64,000 bases of DNA from Pseudoramibacter sp. (GTDB lineage: Bacteria > Bacillota > Clostridia > Eubacteriales > Eubacteriaceae): the NCBI RefSeq assembly GCF_022484225.1, contig NZ_JAKVLT010000001.1, positions 744,001 through 808,000 of the forward strand, given 5' to 3'. Positions 27,979-35,767 of the stretch are shown in pieces. The notes beneath the pieces are model-generated. The model saw only the letters and a list, made by a program, of their open reading frames with translations, was not told the origin of the DNA and ran no database searches. The position numbers and the translations under genes were made by a program. The first letter of the stretch is position 1; each line of letters starts with the position of its first letter.

Positions 27979-29355
27979 ATGCGTGAAAAGAAAAGAGAAA
28001 CATTTTCGAGCCGCCTCGGCTTTATTCTCGTCTCGGCGGGGTGCGCCATCGGCCTCGGCAATGTGTGGCGGTTCCCTTACATTACGGGGAAGTACGGCGG
28101 CGGCGCCTTCGTCCTTTTGTATTTGTTCTTCCTGCTGATTCTCGGCATCCCCATTATGACCGTAGAATTTGCTGTGGGCCGGGGCAGCCGGAAATCCACA
28201 GCCCTATCTTTTGAGCAGCTGGAACCGGCGGGGAGCAAATGGCATATCTACAAGTATTTTGCGATGGCGGGCAATTACCTGCTCATGATGTACTACACGA
28301 CGATTTCAGGTTGGATGATTTTGTTTTTCATCAAGATGATCAAAGGGGATTTCGCCGGCATGAACAGCGCCCAGATCGCCCAGGCCTTTGCGGCGGTGAC
28401 GGCAAACCCGAAGCTGTGTGTGGGCTTTATGATCCTCGTGGTGCTCATCGGCTTCGGCATCTGCGCCGGGGGCCTGCAGGGCGGCGTCGAACGGATCGTG
28501 AAAGTTATGATGGTGGCGCTGATCCTGCTGATGGTCGCCCTGGCGGTGAACTCCCTGTTTCTGCCCGGCGCGTCCCGGGGCTTGTCCTTTTACCTGAAGC
28601 CGAACCTGCACCATATGGTCCAGAATGGGATCACCAAAACGGTGTTCGCTGCCATGGGCCAGGCGTTCTTCACCCTGAGCATCGGCGTCGGCTCGATGGC
28701 CATTTTCGGCTCTTACATCGGCAAGGAAAAACGGCTCCTTGGAGAATCGGTGACCATCTCTGTGCTGGACACCATCGTGGCGCTGCTCGCCGGGCTGATC
28801 ATTTTCCCGGCCTGCTTCGCCTACAACGTGACGCCGACAGCGGGACCGTCCCTGATCTTCATCACCCTGCCCAACGTGTTCAACCACATGCCCCACGGCC
28901 AGTTCTGGGGCGCGGCTTTCTTCCTGTTCATGACCTTCGCGGCCATGTCCACGGTCATCGCGGTGTTCCAGAACATCGTGTCCTACGCGACGGACCTGAC
29001 CTCTATTTCCGTGAAGAAGGCCTGCCTCATCAACACCGTCGCGGTGATTTTGCTGTCCCTGCCGTGCGCGATGGGCTTCTCGGTGCTGTCCGGGGTGCAT
29101 CCCATGGGCGCCGGCACGACGATCCTCGATTTTGAAGACTTCATCATGAGCAACAACCTCATGCCGCTTGGGTCCCTCGTCTACTTGCTGTTCTGCGTGT
29201 CGAAAATCGGCTGGGGCTACGACGGCTTTATTCACGAAGTCAACACCGGAGAAGGCCTGCGCCTGCCGGAAACTTCGTTTACGAAAGTGTACCTGCGCTA
29301 CATCCTGCCGCTGATCGTGCTGTGCGTGTTCTTCGGCGGCTATCTCATTAAATAA
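27979..29355 (+). CDS. sodium-dependent transporter of the NSS (SNF) family, copy 2
   Basis: A 458-residue paralogue of the preceding transporter, with the same signature (SAGCAIGLGNVWRFPYITGK) and the same helix pattern; well over half of the positions appear identical by eye. Ribosome site AAAGGAGAAATAAATTT precedes ATG. The two genes form one transcription unit that ends at a strong hairpin. Tandem duplication is the simplest origin. Confidence 0.92.
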   Translation: MREKKRETFSSRLGFILVSAGCAIGLGNVWRFPYITGKYGGGAFVLLYLFFLLILGIPIMTVEFAVGRGSRKSTALSFEQLEPAGSKWHIYKYFAMAGNYLLMMYYTTISGWMILFFIKMIKGDFAGMNSAQIAQAFAAVTANPKLCVGFMILVVLIGFGICAGGLQGGVERIVKVMMVALILLMVALAVNSLFLPGASRGLSFYLKPNLHHMVQNGITKTVFAAMGQAFFTLSIGVGSMAIFGSYIGKEKRLLGESVTISVLDTIVALLAGLIIFPACFAYNVTPTAGPSLIFITLPNVFNHMPHGQFWGAAFFLFMTFAAMSTVIAVFQNIVSYATDLTSISVKKACLINTVAVILLSLPCAMGFSVLSGVHPMGAGTTILDFEDFIMSNNLMPLGSLVYLLFCVSKIGWGYDGFIHEVNTGEGLRLPETSFTKVYLRYILPLIVLCVFFGGYLIK

Positions 29356-29364
29356 CGGCTTCTC

Positions 29365-29395
29365 AAAAAAGTTCCGGATCTCCGGAACTTTTTTT
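29365..29395 (+). terminator. Rho-independent terminator after the NSS pair
   Basis: AAAAAAGTTCCGGA-TC-TCCGGAACTTTTTT: a 14-bp perfect stem with a 2-nt centre and a T tract. Confidence 0.92.
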
Positions 29396-29430
29396 GTGAC
29401 AAAGATTAGAAAATAGAAAGGAATCTGCGT

Positions 29431-30588
29431 ATGAACGAAAATACCAAACAGCCGCTGTCATTTATGGGCGTTTTCGCCATCATGCTCGCGAGCAGCCTGA
29501 CCATCATGGTCGGGGAGGCGCTGACCTCGGCGCTGCCGGCCATCGGCCGCCATTACGCCATGCCGTTTTCCACAAGCTGGCTCATCACCGTGCCGTCCCT
29601 CGGCGTCGTGTGCGGGGCGTTGGGAACGGGGAAAGTGCTCAACCGCTTTGGCGCGTACAAGACGATGTGCGTCGGACTGTTCTTTTACGCCCTGTTCGGG
29701 GTGTCCGGCGCGGTGATGCCCAACATCGGCGTCGAACTCCTCGACCGGTTTTTGCTGGGCATGGCCTGCGCAGCCGTCATGACCTCGTCCACGAGTCTGA
29801 TCTCGGAATTCTATCACGGGCAGGCGCGCCTGAAGATGATCGCCGTGCAGGGCATGGCCATTGAAATGGGCGGGGTCATCTTTTTGAGCCTCGGCGGGGT
29901 GCTGACCGAAATCGCGTGGAACGCGTCTTATCTGATCTACCTGATCGCGGCGGCGGCTTTGATTTTGATTCTGGCCTTTGTGCCGAAACAGGCCCCGGCT
30001 TACGACGGCGAAGAAATCGACCAGACCAAGGCGCTCAAATCCGGGCAGAGCGGCATTTCCGTGGTCCTCGCCCTGGCGTTTATCAGCATGCTGACGTTCT
30101 TCATCGCCATCGTCTCCCTGCCGGTCTACATCCAGACCGATATGGGCTATTCCGCCGCCTTCAGCGGGATTTACCTGGCGTCCATTTCGGTGGTGGCCGT
30201 GATCTTCGCCGGCTTCATGCCGAAATTCGTCGGCAGAACTTCCGCAAAATGCTCCCTGACCGTTTCGGCGGTCTGCTTTACCGCGGGGCATCTGCTGTAT
30301 TTCGCGGCCCTGCATCATCACGGCCTGCTGTTTGCCGCGGCGCCGATCATGGGCGTCGGCTTCGGGTTCTCCACGCCTTTGATCAACAACCTGACCGTCG
30401 AGCGGAGCACGCCGGAGACGAAGGCGCGCAATCTGAGCGGCTACTCCATTGCCCAGTTCTCCGGCCAGTTCGTTTCGTCCCTCGCAGTCTCGGCAGTGGC
30501 CGGGAGCCGGACCTATCTGCTCGCGGCAGCGCTGGGTCTGGTGAATCTGGCCGTGGCGGCGCTGGTGTTTGATCGGAAAGCCAAATAG
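29431..30588 (+). CDS. MFS transporter (drug/proton antiporter type)
   Basis: A 385-residue major facilitator with 12 predicted helices. After helix 2 comes GTGKVLNRFGAYKTMCVGL, a variant of the GxLxDRxGRK loop. AAVMTSSTSLISEFYHGQARLKMIAVQGMAIEMGGVIFLSLGG covers helices 4-5 and is typical of the DHA1 drug-efflux class. Substrate unknown. The ATG follows AGAAAGGAATCTGCGT. No regulator is adjacent. Confidence 0.85.
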   Translation: MNENTKQPLSFMGVFAIMLASSLTIMVGEALTSALPAIGRHYAMPFSTSWLITVPSLGVVCGALGTGKVLNRFGAYKTMCVGLFFYALFGVSGAVMPNIGVELLDRFLLGMACAAVMTSSTSLISEFYHGQARLKMIAVQGMAIEMGGVIFLSLGGVLTEIAWNASYLIYLIAAAALILILAFVPKQAPAYDGEEIDQTKALKSGQSGISVVLALAFISMLTFFIAIVSLPVYIQTDMGYSAAFSGIYLASISVVAVIFAGFMPKFVGRTSAKCSLTVSAVCFTAGHLLYFAALHHHGLLFAAAPIMGVGFGFSTPLINNLTVERSTPETKARNLSGYSIAQFSGQFVSSLAVSAVAGSRTYLLAAALGLVNLAVAALVFDRKAK

Positions 30589-30630
30589 TTTATGCTATAA
30601 TGAATTTAAAAATGATTTAGAGAGGAAAAT

Positions 30631-30993
30631 ATGGATAAATCACAGAAAAAAGCGCTGCGCGCCCAGTACGACCGGCGTCACCCGGAAATGGGGATCGTGT
30701 GCTGGTCCAACGGCAGCGACATGTGGATCGCAAAATCGACAGACACGAAGGCGGATTACAATGGCTCCGCCTTCCAGCTTCAGCTGGGCTCCTGGCCGAA
30801 CCGGGAAATGCAGGAAGCCTACACCGCTGAGCCTTCAGCGTTTCAATGGTCCGTGCTGAAAACCTTGGATTACGAAGAACGGGAAGACGACCACAGCGAC
30901 GACCTGGCGCTGCTGTACATGATGGTCAAGGAAGCGCACCCCGAAGCGAAGCCAATGCGCCCGGGCAAGCGCTATGTGAATGAAGACGCGTGA
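30631..30993 (+). CDS. GIY-YIG nuclease-related protein
   Basis: A 120-residue protein. It follows the pattern of a clostridial family annotated as GIY-YIG nuclease related: KALRAQYDRRHPEMGIVCWSNGSDMWIAKSTDTKADYNGSAFQLQLGSWPNREMQEAY, then FQWSVLKTLDYEER. The motif tyrosines of active GIY-YIG enzymes are replaced here (GIVCW and WIAKS), so nuclease activity is doubtful. AGAGAGGAAAAT precedes ATG. A terminator hairpin follows at 31004-31047. Confidence 0.6.
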   Translation: MDKSQKKALRAQYDRRHPEMGIVCWSNGSDMWIAKSTDTKADYNGSAFQLQLGSWPNREMQEAYTAEPSAFQWSVLKTLDYEEREDDHSDDLALLYMMVKEAHPEAKPMRPGKRYVNEDA

Positions 30994-31003
30994 GAACGCG
31001 AAA

Positions 31004-31047
31004 ACCCCCGTCTGCTGCGGAAATGCGGCAGGCGGGGGGTATTTTTT
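31004..31047 (+). terminator. terminator after the GIY-YIG-related gene
   Basis: CCCCCGTCTGC pairs with GCAGGCGGGGG (one G-U), with a 12-nt loop, then ATTTTTT. Confidence 0.8.
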
Positions 31048-31056
31048 GTCAGCCTT

Positions 31057-31866
31057 TTATTTTTTTAACAAGGCAGCGACGCGGTCCGCGACCGCGGACA
31101 GAATCGGGGAGGTGCTGACCTCGGCTTTGCCGGCTTTGATGAGCACCCGGTCGACGCACGACGTCAGCTTCGTATCGTCTGTCAAAAAGGACATGTGTTT
31201 GCCGCCTGGGATCGTCACGACGTGGCTGTTCGGAATCGCCGACTGCAGGTGCTGGATTTCCGCCGCCGGCACAAAGGGGTCGGCGCCGCCTTCTAAAATT
31301 TCAACGGGGACTTGAATCCGCCTGAGATCCTGCCGCACATCGATGCGTTCATCAATGCGCCAGTCCTGAATGGCGACGGCGTCCGGTTCGATTTCGGCCA
31401 GGGCGCGCTGCACCTTTGGATGCTGGACGTGGCCGCAGCCGCGGATCACGAAATCCATGTCGAGGATGCCGGCGTGAATTTTTTCGTAAAAAGCCGGATC
31501 GATCTGATCGAATGCTGAGGCGCCGTTTAAGACCACGCCGCCGATGACGTTCTCCGGATGCGCTGCCAGTGCGGACAAGATCAGCGCGCCGCCGAGGGAA
31601 TGGCCCAGCAGCACCGCGTTTTGAAACCGCGAAAGCACAGCCCGAATGGCATTCACATAAGCATTTTTTGAAAACACCCCGCCTTTTGAATCGCCGTGTC
31701 CCGGCAAATCCAGGAACACGTTTGAAAAAGCTGAAAGCGCCGGCCGAACCGCTTCCATGAAGCGTTTGTTTGCGCCTGTGCCGTGGACCCAGACGAGGGT
31801 GATGTCCTGCCGCTTTTCGCCTTCAAAAAAATCGTAAGCGATGCCGTCGATCATTTCGGATTGCAT
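31057..31866 (-). CDS. alpha/beta hydrolase
   Basis: A 269-residue alpha/beta hydrolase. Visible are WVHGTGANKRFM (oxyanion region HGTG), FLDLPGHGDS, the nucleophile elbow LLGHSLGGALIL (catalytic Ser near residue 95), a candidate acid in EGGADPFVP and the base His in IPGGKHMSF. That is a complete triad of the proline iminopeptidase/esterase type. The start at 31866 has AAAGGAG. The open frame extends to 32025, but the leader has no other start signal. Substrate unknown. Confidence 0.85.
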   Translation of the reverse strand: MQSEMIDGIAYDFFEGEKRQDITLVWVHGTGANKRFMEAVRPALSAFSNVFLDLPGHGDSKGGVFSKNAYVNAIRAVLSRFQNAVLLGHSLGGALILSALAAHPENVIGGVVLNGASAFDQIDPAFYEKIHAGILDMDFVIRGCGHVQHPKVQRALAEIEPDAVAIQDWRIDERIDVRQDLRRIQVPVEILEGGADPFVPAAEIQHLQSAIPNSHVVTIPGGKHMSFLTDDTKLTSCVDRVLIKAGKAEVSTSPILSAVADRVAALLKK

Positions 31867-32047
31867 GGTGGTCTCCTTTGGAAAATTAGAAAAATCTGAT
31901 GTTAAATCTATTATATTTGAAAGAGATGAAAACGTCAAAATCATAAATTTATGAGTTAGAGATCTCAAGAATGGCCTTCCGCCCAACAAACAGTCTGAAA
32001 TTTGGTATAATAAAAACAACATCATTCAGGAAAAGAGGCAGGCAGCG

Positions 32048-32266
32048 ATGAAAAAGCAGATTCAGGTCCGCATTTTCCCGGACGGGAAGATCAAAGCGGA
32101 GACCCAGAACATGAAGGGGAGCGCGTGTTTGAAGTACATCAAGCCCTTAGAGGAGATGCTTCAGGCGAAGACCGTGGACTCTCATTTTACGGACGAATAT
32201 TACGAAACGGAAAGCCAAATTGAAGAAAATAATCAGGAAAAGGAGACCATCAGAAATGAACAATAA
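32048..32266 (+). CDS. DUF2997-like small protein, first gene of the Ycf46-like operon
   Basis: A 72-residue protein (MKKQIQVRIFPDGKIKAETQNMKGSACLKYIKPLEEML, then DSHFTDEYYET). This reads as the DUF2997 pattern known from cyanobacteria and Firmicutes, where such genes lie near DUF1257 and Ycf46-type genes. The N-terminal half is a beta hairpin with a conserved-looking Cys; the tail is acidic and Gln/Glu-rich. AAAGAGGCAGGCAGCG precedes ATG. It overlaps the next gene by 11 bp. Function unknown. Confidence 0.65.
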   Translation: MKKQIQVRIFPDGKIKAETQNMKGSACLKYIKPLEEMLQAKTVDSHFTDEYYETESQIEENNQEKETIRNEQ

Positions 32267-33038
32267 TCATGCGGGGATCACCGGCCGGGGCCGGTCGTGG
32301 GAGGTGCTCAATTCCTGGTGGATTGCCCTTTCTTTTGTGAGTTTTGCGTGGATCGGCTTTTTCTATATCGGCGCGAAGGCGAAGCAGAAGCGCTGGATTT
32401 ATTTTGGGGTATTGTTTTTTATCCTGCAGTTTATCGGCTTTATCGCCGTGGGCGCGACGAAGGGCAGCCTTCAGCAGGTGTTTATATACGTGTGGATTGC
32501 GAGCTGGGGCGCAGGCATCGTCCTGTCTTTTACGGAACGCAGGCGCTATTTGATCAGCCTGGACCTTTTGCTGAACACGGACGCACCCCAAAAAGAAAAT
32601 CAGAAAATTCGGGACGACGTGATTTCGGATTACCAGAGCGAAGGCATTGAGATTCGCCATCAGGAAAATCAAGACGCGGTGAAACCGGCTGAAGATTTCA
32701 AGGCGGAAGAAATTCAAACAGAGGTCGATATTCAGCATGCCGCATCAAAAGTGATCGATATTAACAACTGTTCGGAGCTCGATTTTATCAACCTGCCGGG
32801 ATTTAACACCGAAACGGCGAAAACGGCAGCGGACTACCGGACGCGCCACAACGGTTTTTATTCGGCGGATGAGTTTCTGGCCATCACCCAGGTCAAGCCC
32901 CATTTGATCGAGGACGTCAAAGCGCACATCACCTGCGGGCCTTACGGCGCAAAACAGCCGGTGCCGCACAAATCGGACGAGCCGGATGAAAAACCAAAAG
33001 CCGCGGATCAGCAGCCCAGCCGGAAGCTGGATTTCTGA
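32256..33038 (+). CDS. membrane protein with C-terminal helix-hairpin-helix domain
   Basis: A 260-residue protein. Three hydrophobic segments (about residues 21-41, 46-64 and 68-88) anchor the N-terminus. A charged linker of about 70 residues follows, and near 165-220 comes a ComEA-like helix-hairpin-helix: VIDINNCSELDFINLPGFNTETAKTAADYRTRHNGFYSADEFLAI. The HhH may bind DNA or a protein partner at the membrane. The tail is Pro/Lys-rich and ends in KLDF, very like the last residues of the AAA ATPase (MLDF). AAGGAG lies 10 bp before ATG; the stop overlaps the next start (TGATG). Confidence 0.75.
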   Translation: MNNNHAGITGRGRSWEVLNSWWIALSFVSFAWIGFFYIGAKAKQKRWIYFGVLFFILQFIGFIAVGATKGSLQQVFIYVWIASWGAGIVLSFTERRRYLISLDLLLNTDAPQKENQKIRDDVISDYQSEGIEIRHQENQDAVKPAEDFKAEEIQTEVDIQHAASKVIDINNCSELDFINLPGFNTETAKTAADYRTRHNGFYSADEFLAITQVKPHLIEDVKAHITCGPYGAKQPVPHKSDEPDEKPKAADQQPSRKLDF

Positions 33039-33610
33039 TGAACGTCTATCAGATCATCTGCGGCACGAAGGCCGAAGGCCCCGGCAAACGGACGGCCATC
33101 TGGATGCAGGGCTGCAGCCGGCACTGCAGCGGGTGCATGCTGCCCGAGACCTGGTCTTTTGTACCCCGCACCCTGATTGCGCCGGAGACCGTGATTGAAA
33201 ACGTGCCGGCGGACAACGAAGGCATCACCGTCCTCGGCGGCGAGCCCTTTGAACAGCCTGAAGCGCTGGCGGCGCTGCTCAGGGCAGCGAAGGCGCGGGG
33301 TCTGTCGACGATCGTGTTTTCAGGCTATACCTACGGGGAACTCAAGGCCCTGCCGGCGGTACAACGCCGCCGGATTTTTGAATCTGTCGATGTTTTGATC
33401 GACGGGGCTTACGAAAAAGACAAGCGGAGCTTTGCGGTGCCGATGATCGGCTCCAGCAACCAGCGGTTTTATTTTTTGTCGGACCGCTACACGATGGCCG
33501 ATATCCCGGCAAATAAAATCGAGGTCCGGATTCAAAAGGACGGCACGCCGATGTTAAGCGGCATGGGGGATTTTGAAAAGCTCGTGAGAAAGTTGAGGTG
33601 TGAACATTGA
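33038..33610 (+). CDS. NrdG-like radical SAM (4Fe-4S single-cluster) protein
   Basis: A 190-residue radical SAM protein of the activase type. The cluster motif CSRHCSGC is at residues 26-33 (CxxxCxxC). AIWMQGCSRHCSGCMLPETW and ITVLGGEPFEQPEALAALL (the GGEP SAM-binding motif) look like the NrdG/PflA-like 'anaerobic RNR activating protein' branch. However, no class III reductase is present nearby and the gene sits inside the Ycf46-like operon. It is therefore more likely to modify or activate a partner encoded there. It is coupled on both sides (1-bp and 4-bp overlaps). Confidence 0.85.
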   Translation: MNVYQIICGTKAEGPGKRTAIWMQGCSRHCSGCMLPETWSFVPRTLIAPETVIENVPADNEGITVLGGEPFEQPEALAALLRAAKARGLSTIVFSGYTYGELKALPAVQRRRIFESVDVLIDGAYEKDKRSFAVPMIGSSNQRFYFLSDRYTMADIPANKIEVRIQKDGTPMLSGMGDFEKLVRKLRCEH

Positions 33611-35265
33611 AATTTAAGCCGGAACTGCAGCAGGCCCTGGCCAATCTGTTTAAGGCGCGGTTTCCCTACGTCTACATGCCCACGTGGGAAGAACTCCGGG
33701 CCGAGGCCTTTGTCCAGTCCATCGCGGAAGATGAAGCTCTGATCCGCCACGTCCGGACGGTTTACACCTGGACCCAGACCGACGGCCTCGTCCGCAAGGG
33801 CGACGGCCAGAAAATCGCCGGAACCGCCGATCCCATCAAGGCCCTGGAATGGATCGAAAAGTGTGACGAAAACGCGGTGTTCGTCATGAAAGACATGCAC
33901 ATTTATTTCGGCGTGCCCGGCCGGCCGGTGGCGACTGACCTCGTCCGGAAGATGCGGGACCTCATCCCGTCCCTGCACAACTCTGAGGCCCGGAAAAACG
34001 TCGTGCTCATTTCGCCCCATCTGGTGATTCCCGGGGACATGGAAAAAGAAATCACCGTGTTCGATTTTCCCCTGCCCGACGTGGCGGAAATCGAGGACAT
34101 GATGGACCGGATCGTGGCGGAAAACGCCCTGGACCCTCACTGCATCACCCCGGAAGAAAAAGAAAAGCTCGCGAAGTCGGCCCTGGGACTGACTTTGCAG
34201 GAAGCGGAAAACGCCTTTTCCCGGGCGATCGTGGCCAATCACGGCCTGGACATCAACGCCCTGCCGGTCATCTTTGACGAAAAGAACCAGGTCATCAAGA
34301 AGACGGGCATCCTCGAATTTGTCAAAAGCGACCTGACAATTGATGACATCGGCGGTCTGGACAACCTCAAGAGCTGGCTGCTCAAACGGAAAAATTCGTG
34401 GCTCGACGCCGCGAAAAAGTACAACATCCCGGCGCCGAAGGGGGTGCTCATCACCGGAATTCCCGGGTGCGGCAAGAGCCTGACCGCGAAGGCCATGAGC
34501 ACGATCTGGAACCTGCCTTTGTTGAAGCTCGACATGGGCAAGATTTTCAGCGGCATCGTCGGCAGCTCCGAAGAGAACATGCGCCGGGCCATCGAGACGG
34601 CCGAGGCGGTGGCGCCGTCGATTCTGTGGGTCGACGAAATTGAAAAGGGGCTGGCCGGGGTCAACGGCAATGGCGATTCCGGCACGTCGACCCGGGTGTT
34701 CGGGACCTTCCTCACGTGGATGCAGGAAAAAACCGCCCCAGTATTCGTGGTGGCGACGGCGAACCAGATCAGCACCCTGCCGACGGAACTTTTGAGAAAA
34801 GGCCGCTTTGACGAAATCTTTTTTGTGGATCTGCCGACGGCGTCGGAACGCAAGAAGATTTTCGAAGTGCATTTGAACAAGCGGGTCGCCCATTCCGAAG
34901 TGGGCCGGGACCTGCCGGTTGACGACGCCCTGCTGACCCGGCTGAGCCAGGCCTCGAGAGGCTTTGTGGGGGCGGAAATCGAACAGGCGGTGATCACGGC
35001 TTTGTACGAAGCCTTTTTCCACCAGCGGGGTCTCAAAGAAGAAGACCTCATGTACGCCATTCGGGGGACGGTGCCCCTGTCGGTGACCCAGAAAGAGCAG
35101 ATTCTGGCCCTGCGCAGATGGGCCGATGTCCGGGCCGTCTCGGCGACCCCGAAGGAAGATCTGGAAACGTACAAGCAGCCCCTGCCGCCCGATGACGACA
35201 CGGAAGCGCCGCCTAAAAAAGACGATGTGAACGCCCAGCGCGGCGGCCGGATGCTCGATTTTTAA
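33607..35265 (+). CDS. AAA+ ATPase, Ycf46-like
   Basis: A 552-residue ATPase. The N-terminal 240 residues form a Ycf46-type recognition domain (VYTWTQTDGL, then FVMKDMHIYF and VVLISPHLVIPGDMEKEITVFDFPLP). The AAA module has Walker A GIPGCGKSLTAKAM near residue 285, GGIVGSSEEN-like SGIVGSSEENMRRAIETAEAVAP, Walker B ILWVDEIEKG near 338, GDSGTSTRVFGTFLTWMQEK, sensor 1 VATANQ and GRFDEIFFVDLP with the arginine finger. All catalytic residues are present. Ycf46 is known from plastids and cyanobacteria, where it has been linked to CO2 use. Start: TTG overlapping the previous stop. Confidence 0.85.
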   Translation: MKFKPELQQALANLFKARFPYVYMPTWEELRAEAFVQSIAEDEALIRHVRTVYTWTQTDGLVRKGDGQKIAGTADPIKALEWIEKCDENAVFVMKDMHIYFGVPGRPVATDLVRKMRDLIPSLHNSEARKNVVLISPHLVIPGDMEKEITVFDFPLPDVAEIEDMMDRIVAENALDPHCITPEEKEKLAKSALGLTLQEAENAFSRAIVANHGLDINALPVIFDEKNQVIKKTGILEFVKSDLTIDDIGGLDNLKSWLLKRKNSWLDAAKKYNIPAPKGVLITGIPGCGKSLTAKAMSTIWNLPLLKLDMGKIFSGIVGSSEENMRRAIETAEAVAPSILWVDEIEKGLAGVNGNGDSGTSTRVFGTFLTWMQEKTAPVFVVATANQISTLPTELLRKGRFDEIFFVDLPTASERKKIFEVHLNKRVAHSEVGRDLPVDDALLTRLSQASRGFVGAEIEQAVITALYEAFFHQRGLKEEDLMYAIRGTVPLSVTQKEQILALRRWADVRAVSATPKEDLETYKQPLPPDDDTEAPPKKDDVNAQRGGRMLDF

Positions 35266-35285
35266 AGGAGGAAAAAGGAGGAAAA

Positions 35286-35750
35286 ATGTCAGCCTGTTTA
35301 TTTTTAGTGCCCCTGGCCGTGGGGCTGATCACGTCGGCGGTCGAAGGCACCGCTGCCGTGGTGTACGCCTGCGAACACAGCAGGCGGGGGAAAAGCGCGC
35401 CGATCCAGACGAAGTTCTGCGACACGGCCATTCTCGAAGAAACTCTCAAAGAACACGGGGTGCCTTACAAAATCAAAAGCGACGGAGAAATCACCGCGGA
35501 TTTTACGTCCGGCAAGATCCGGTATTTCAGAACGGCGGCCGATCAGCCGTTTCAGATGCAGGTCTTCGGCGTGAAAGACATGGACGCGGTGGTGTGCAAT
35601 GTGCAGGCGATCGAGAAAGAATACGGCAGCAACGTCCAGCAGTACACGTACAACCGCCTCAAAGAAAATCTGCCTGAGCACATGTCCGTCGCGTCGGAAG
35701 AAATTTTAGAGGACGATTCGATTTTATTGACCCTAGAGGTTGAAGATTAA
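35286..35750 (+). CDS. DUF1257 (Ycf35-like) protein
   Basis: A 154-residue protein. The N-terminal 30 residues are hydrophobic (CLFLVPLAVGLITSAVEGTAAVVYA). The remainder (FCDTAILEETLKEHGVPYKIKSDGEITADFTSGKIRYF, then YGSNVQQYTYNRLKENLPEHM) follows the DUF1257/Ycf35 pattern. In photosynthetic genomes DUF1257 keeps company with DUF2997 and Ycf46, as here. The hydrophobic N-terminus suggests membrane contact. It is preceded by two tandem AAAGGAGGAAA ribosome sites. Confidence 0.68.
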   Translation: MSACLFLVPLAVGLITSAVEGTAAVVYACEHSRRGKSAPIQTKFCDTAILEETLKEHGVPYKIKSDGEITADFTSGKIRYFRTAADQPFQMQVFGVKDMDAVVCNVQAIEKEYGSNVQQYTYNRLKENLPEHMSVASEEILEDDSILLTLEVED

Positions 35751-35767
35751 GGAACAGGAGAACGGCA

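Noticed and set aside
33038-33610. Annotation as the activase of a class III ribonucleotide reductase (nrdG)
   Set aside because: The family resemblance is real, but no nrdD is near and the gene is embedded in and overlaps the Ycf46-like operon. I kept only the radical SAM assignment.
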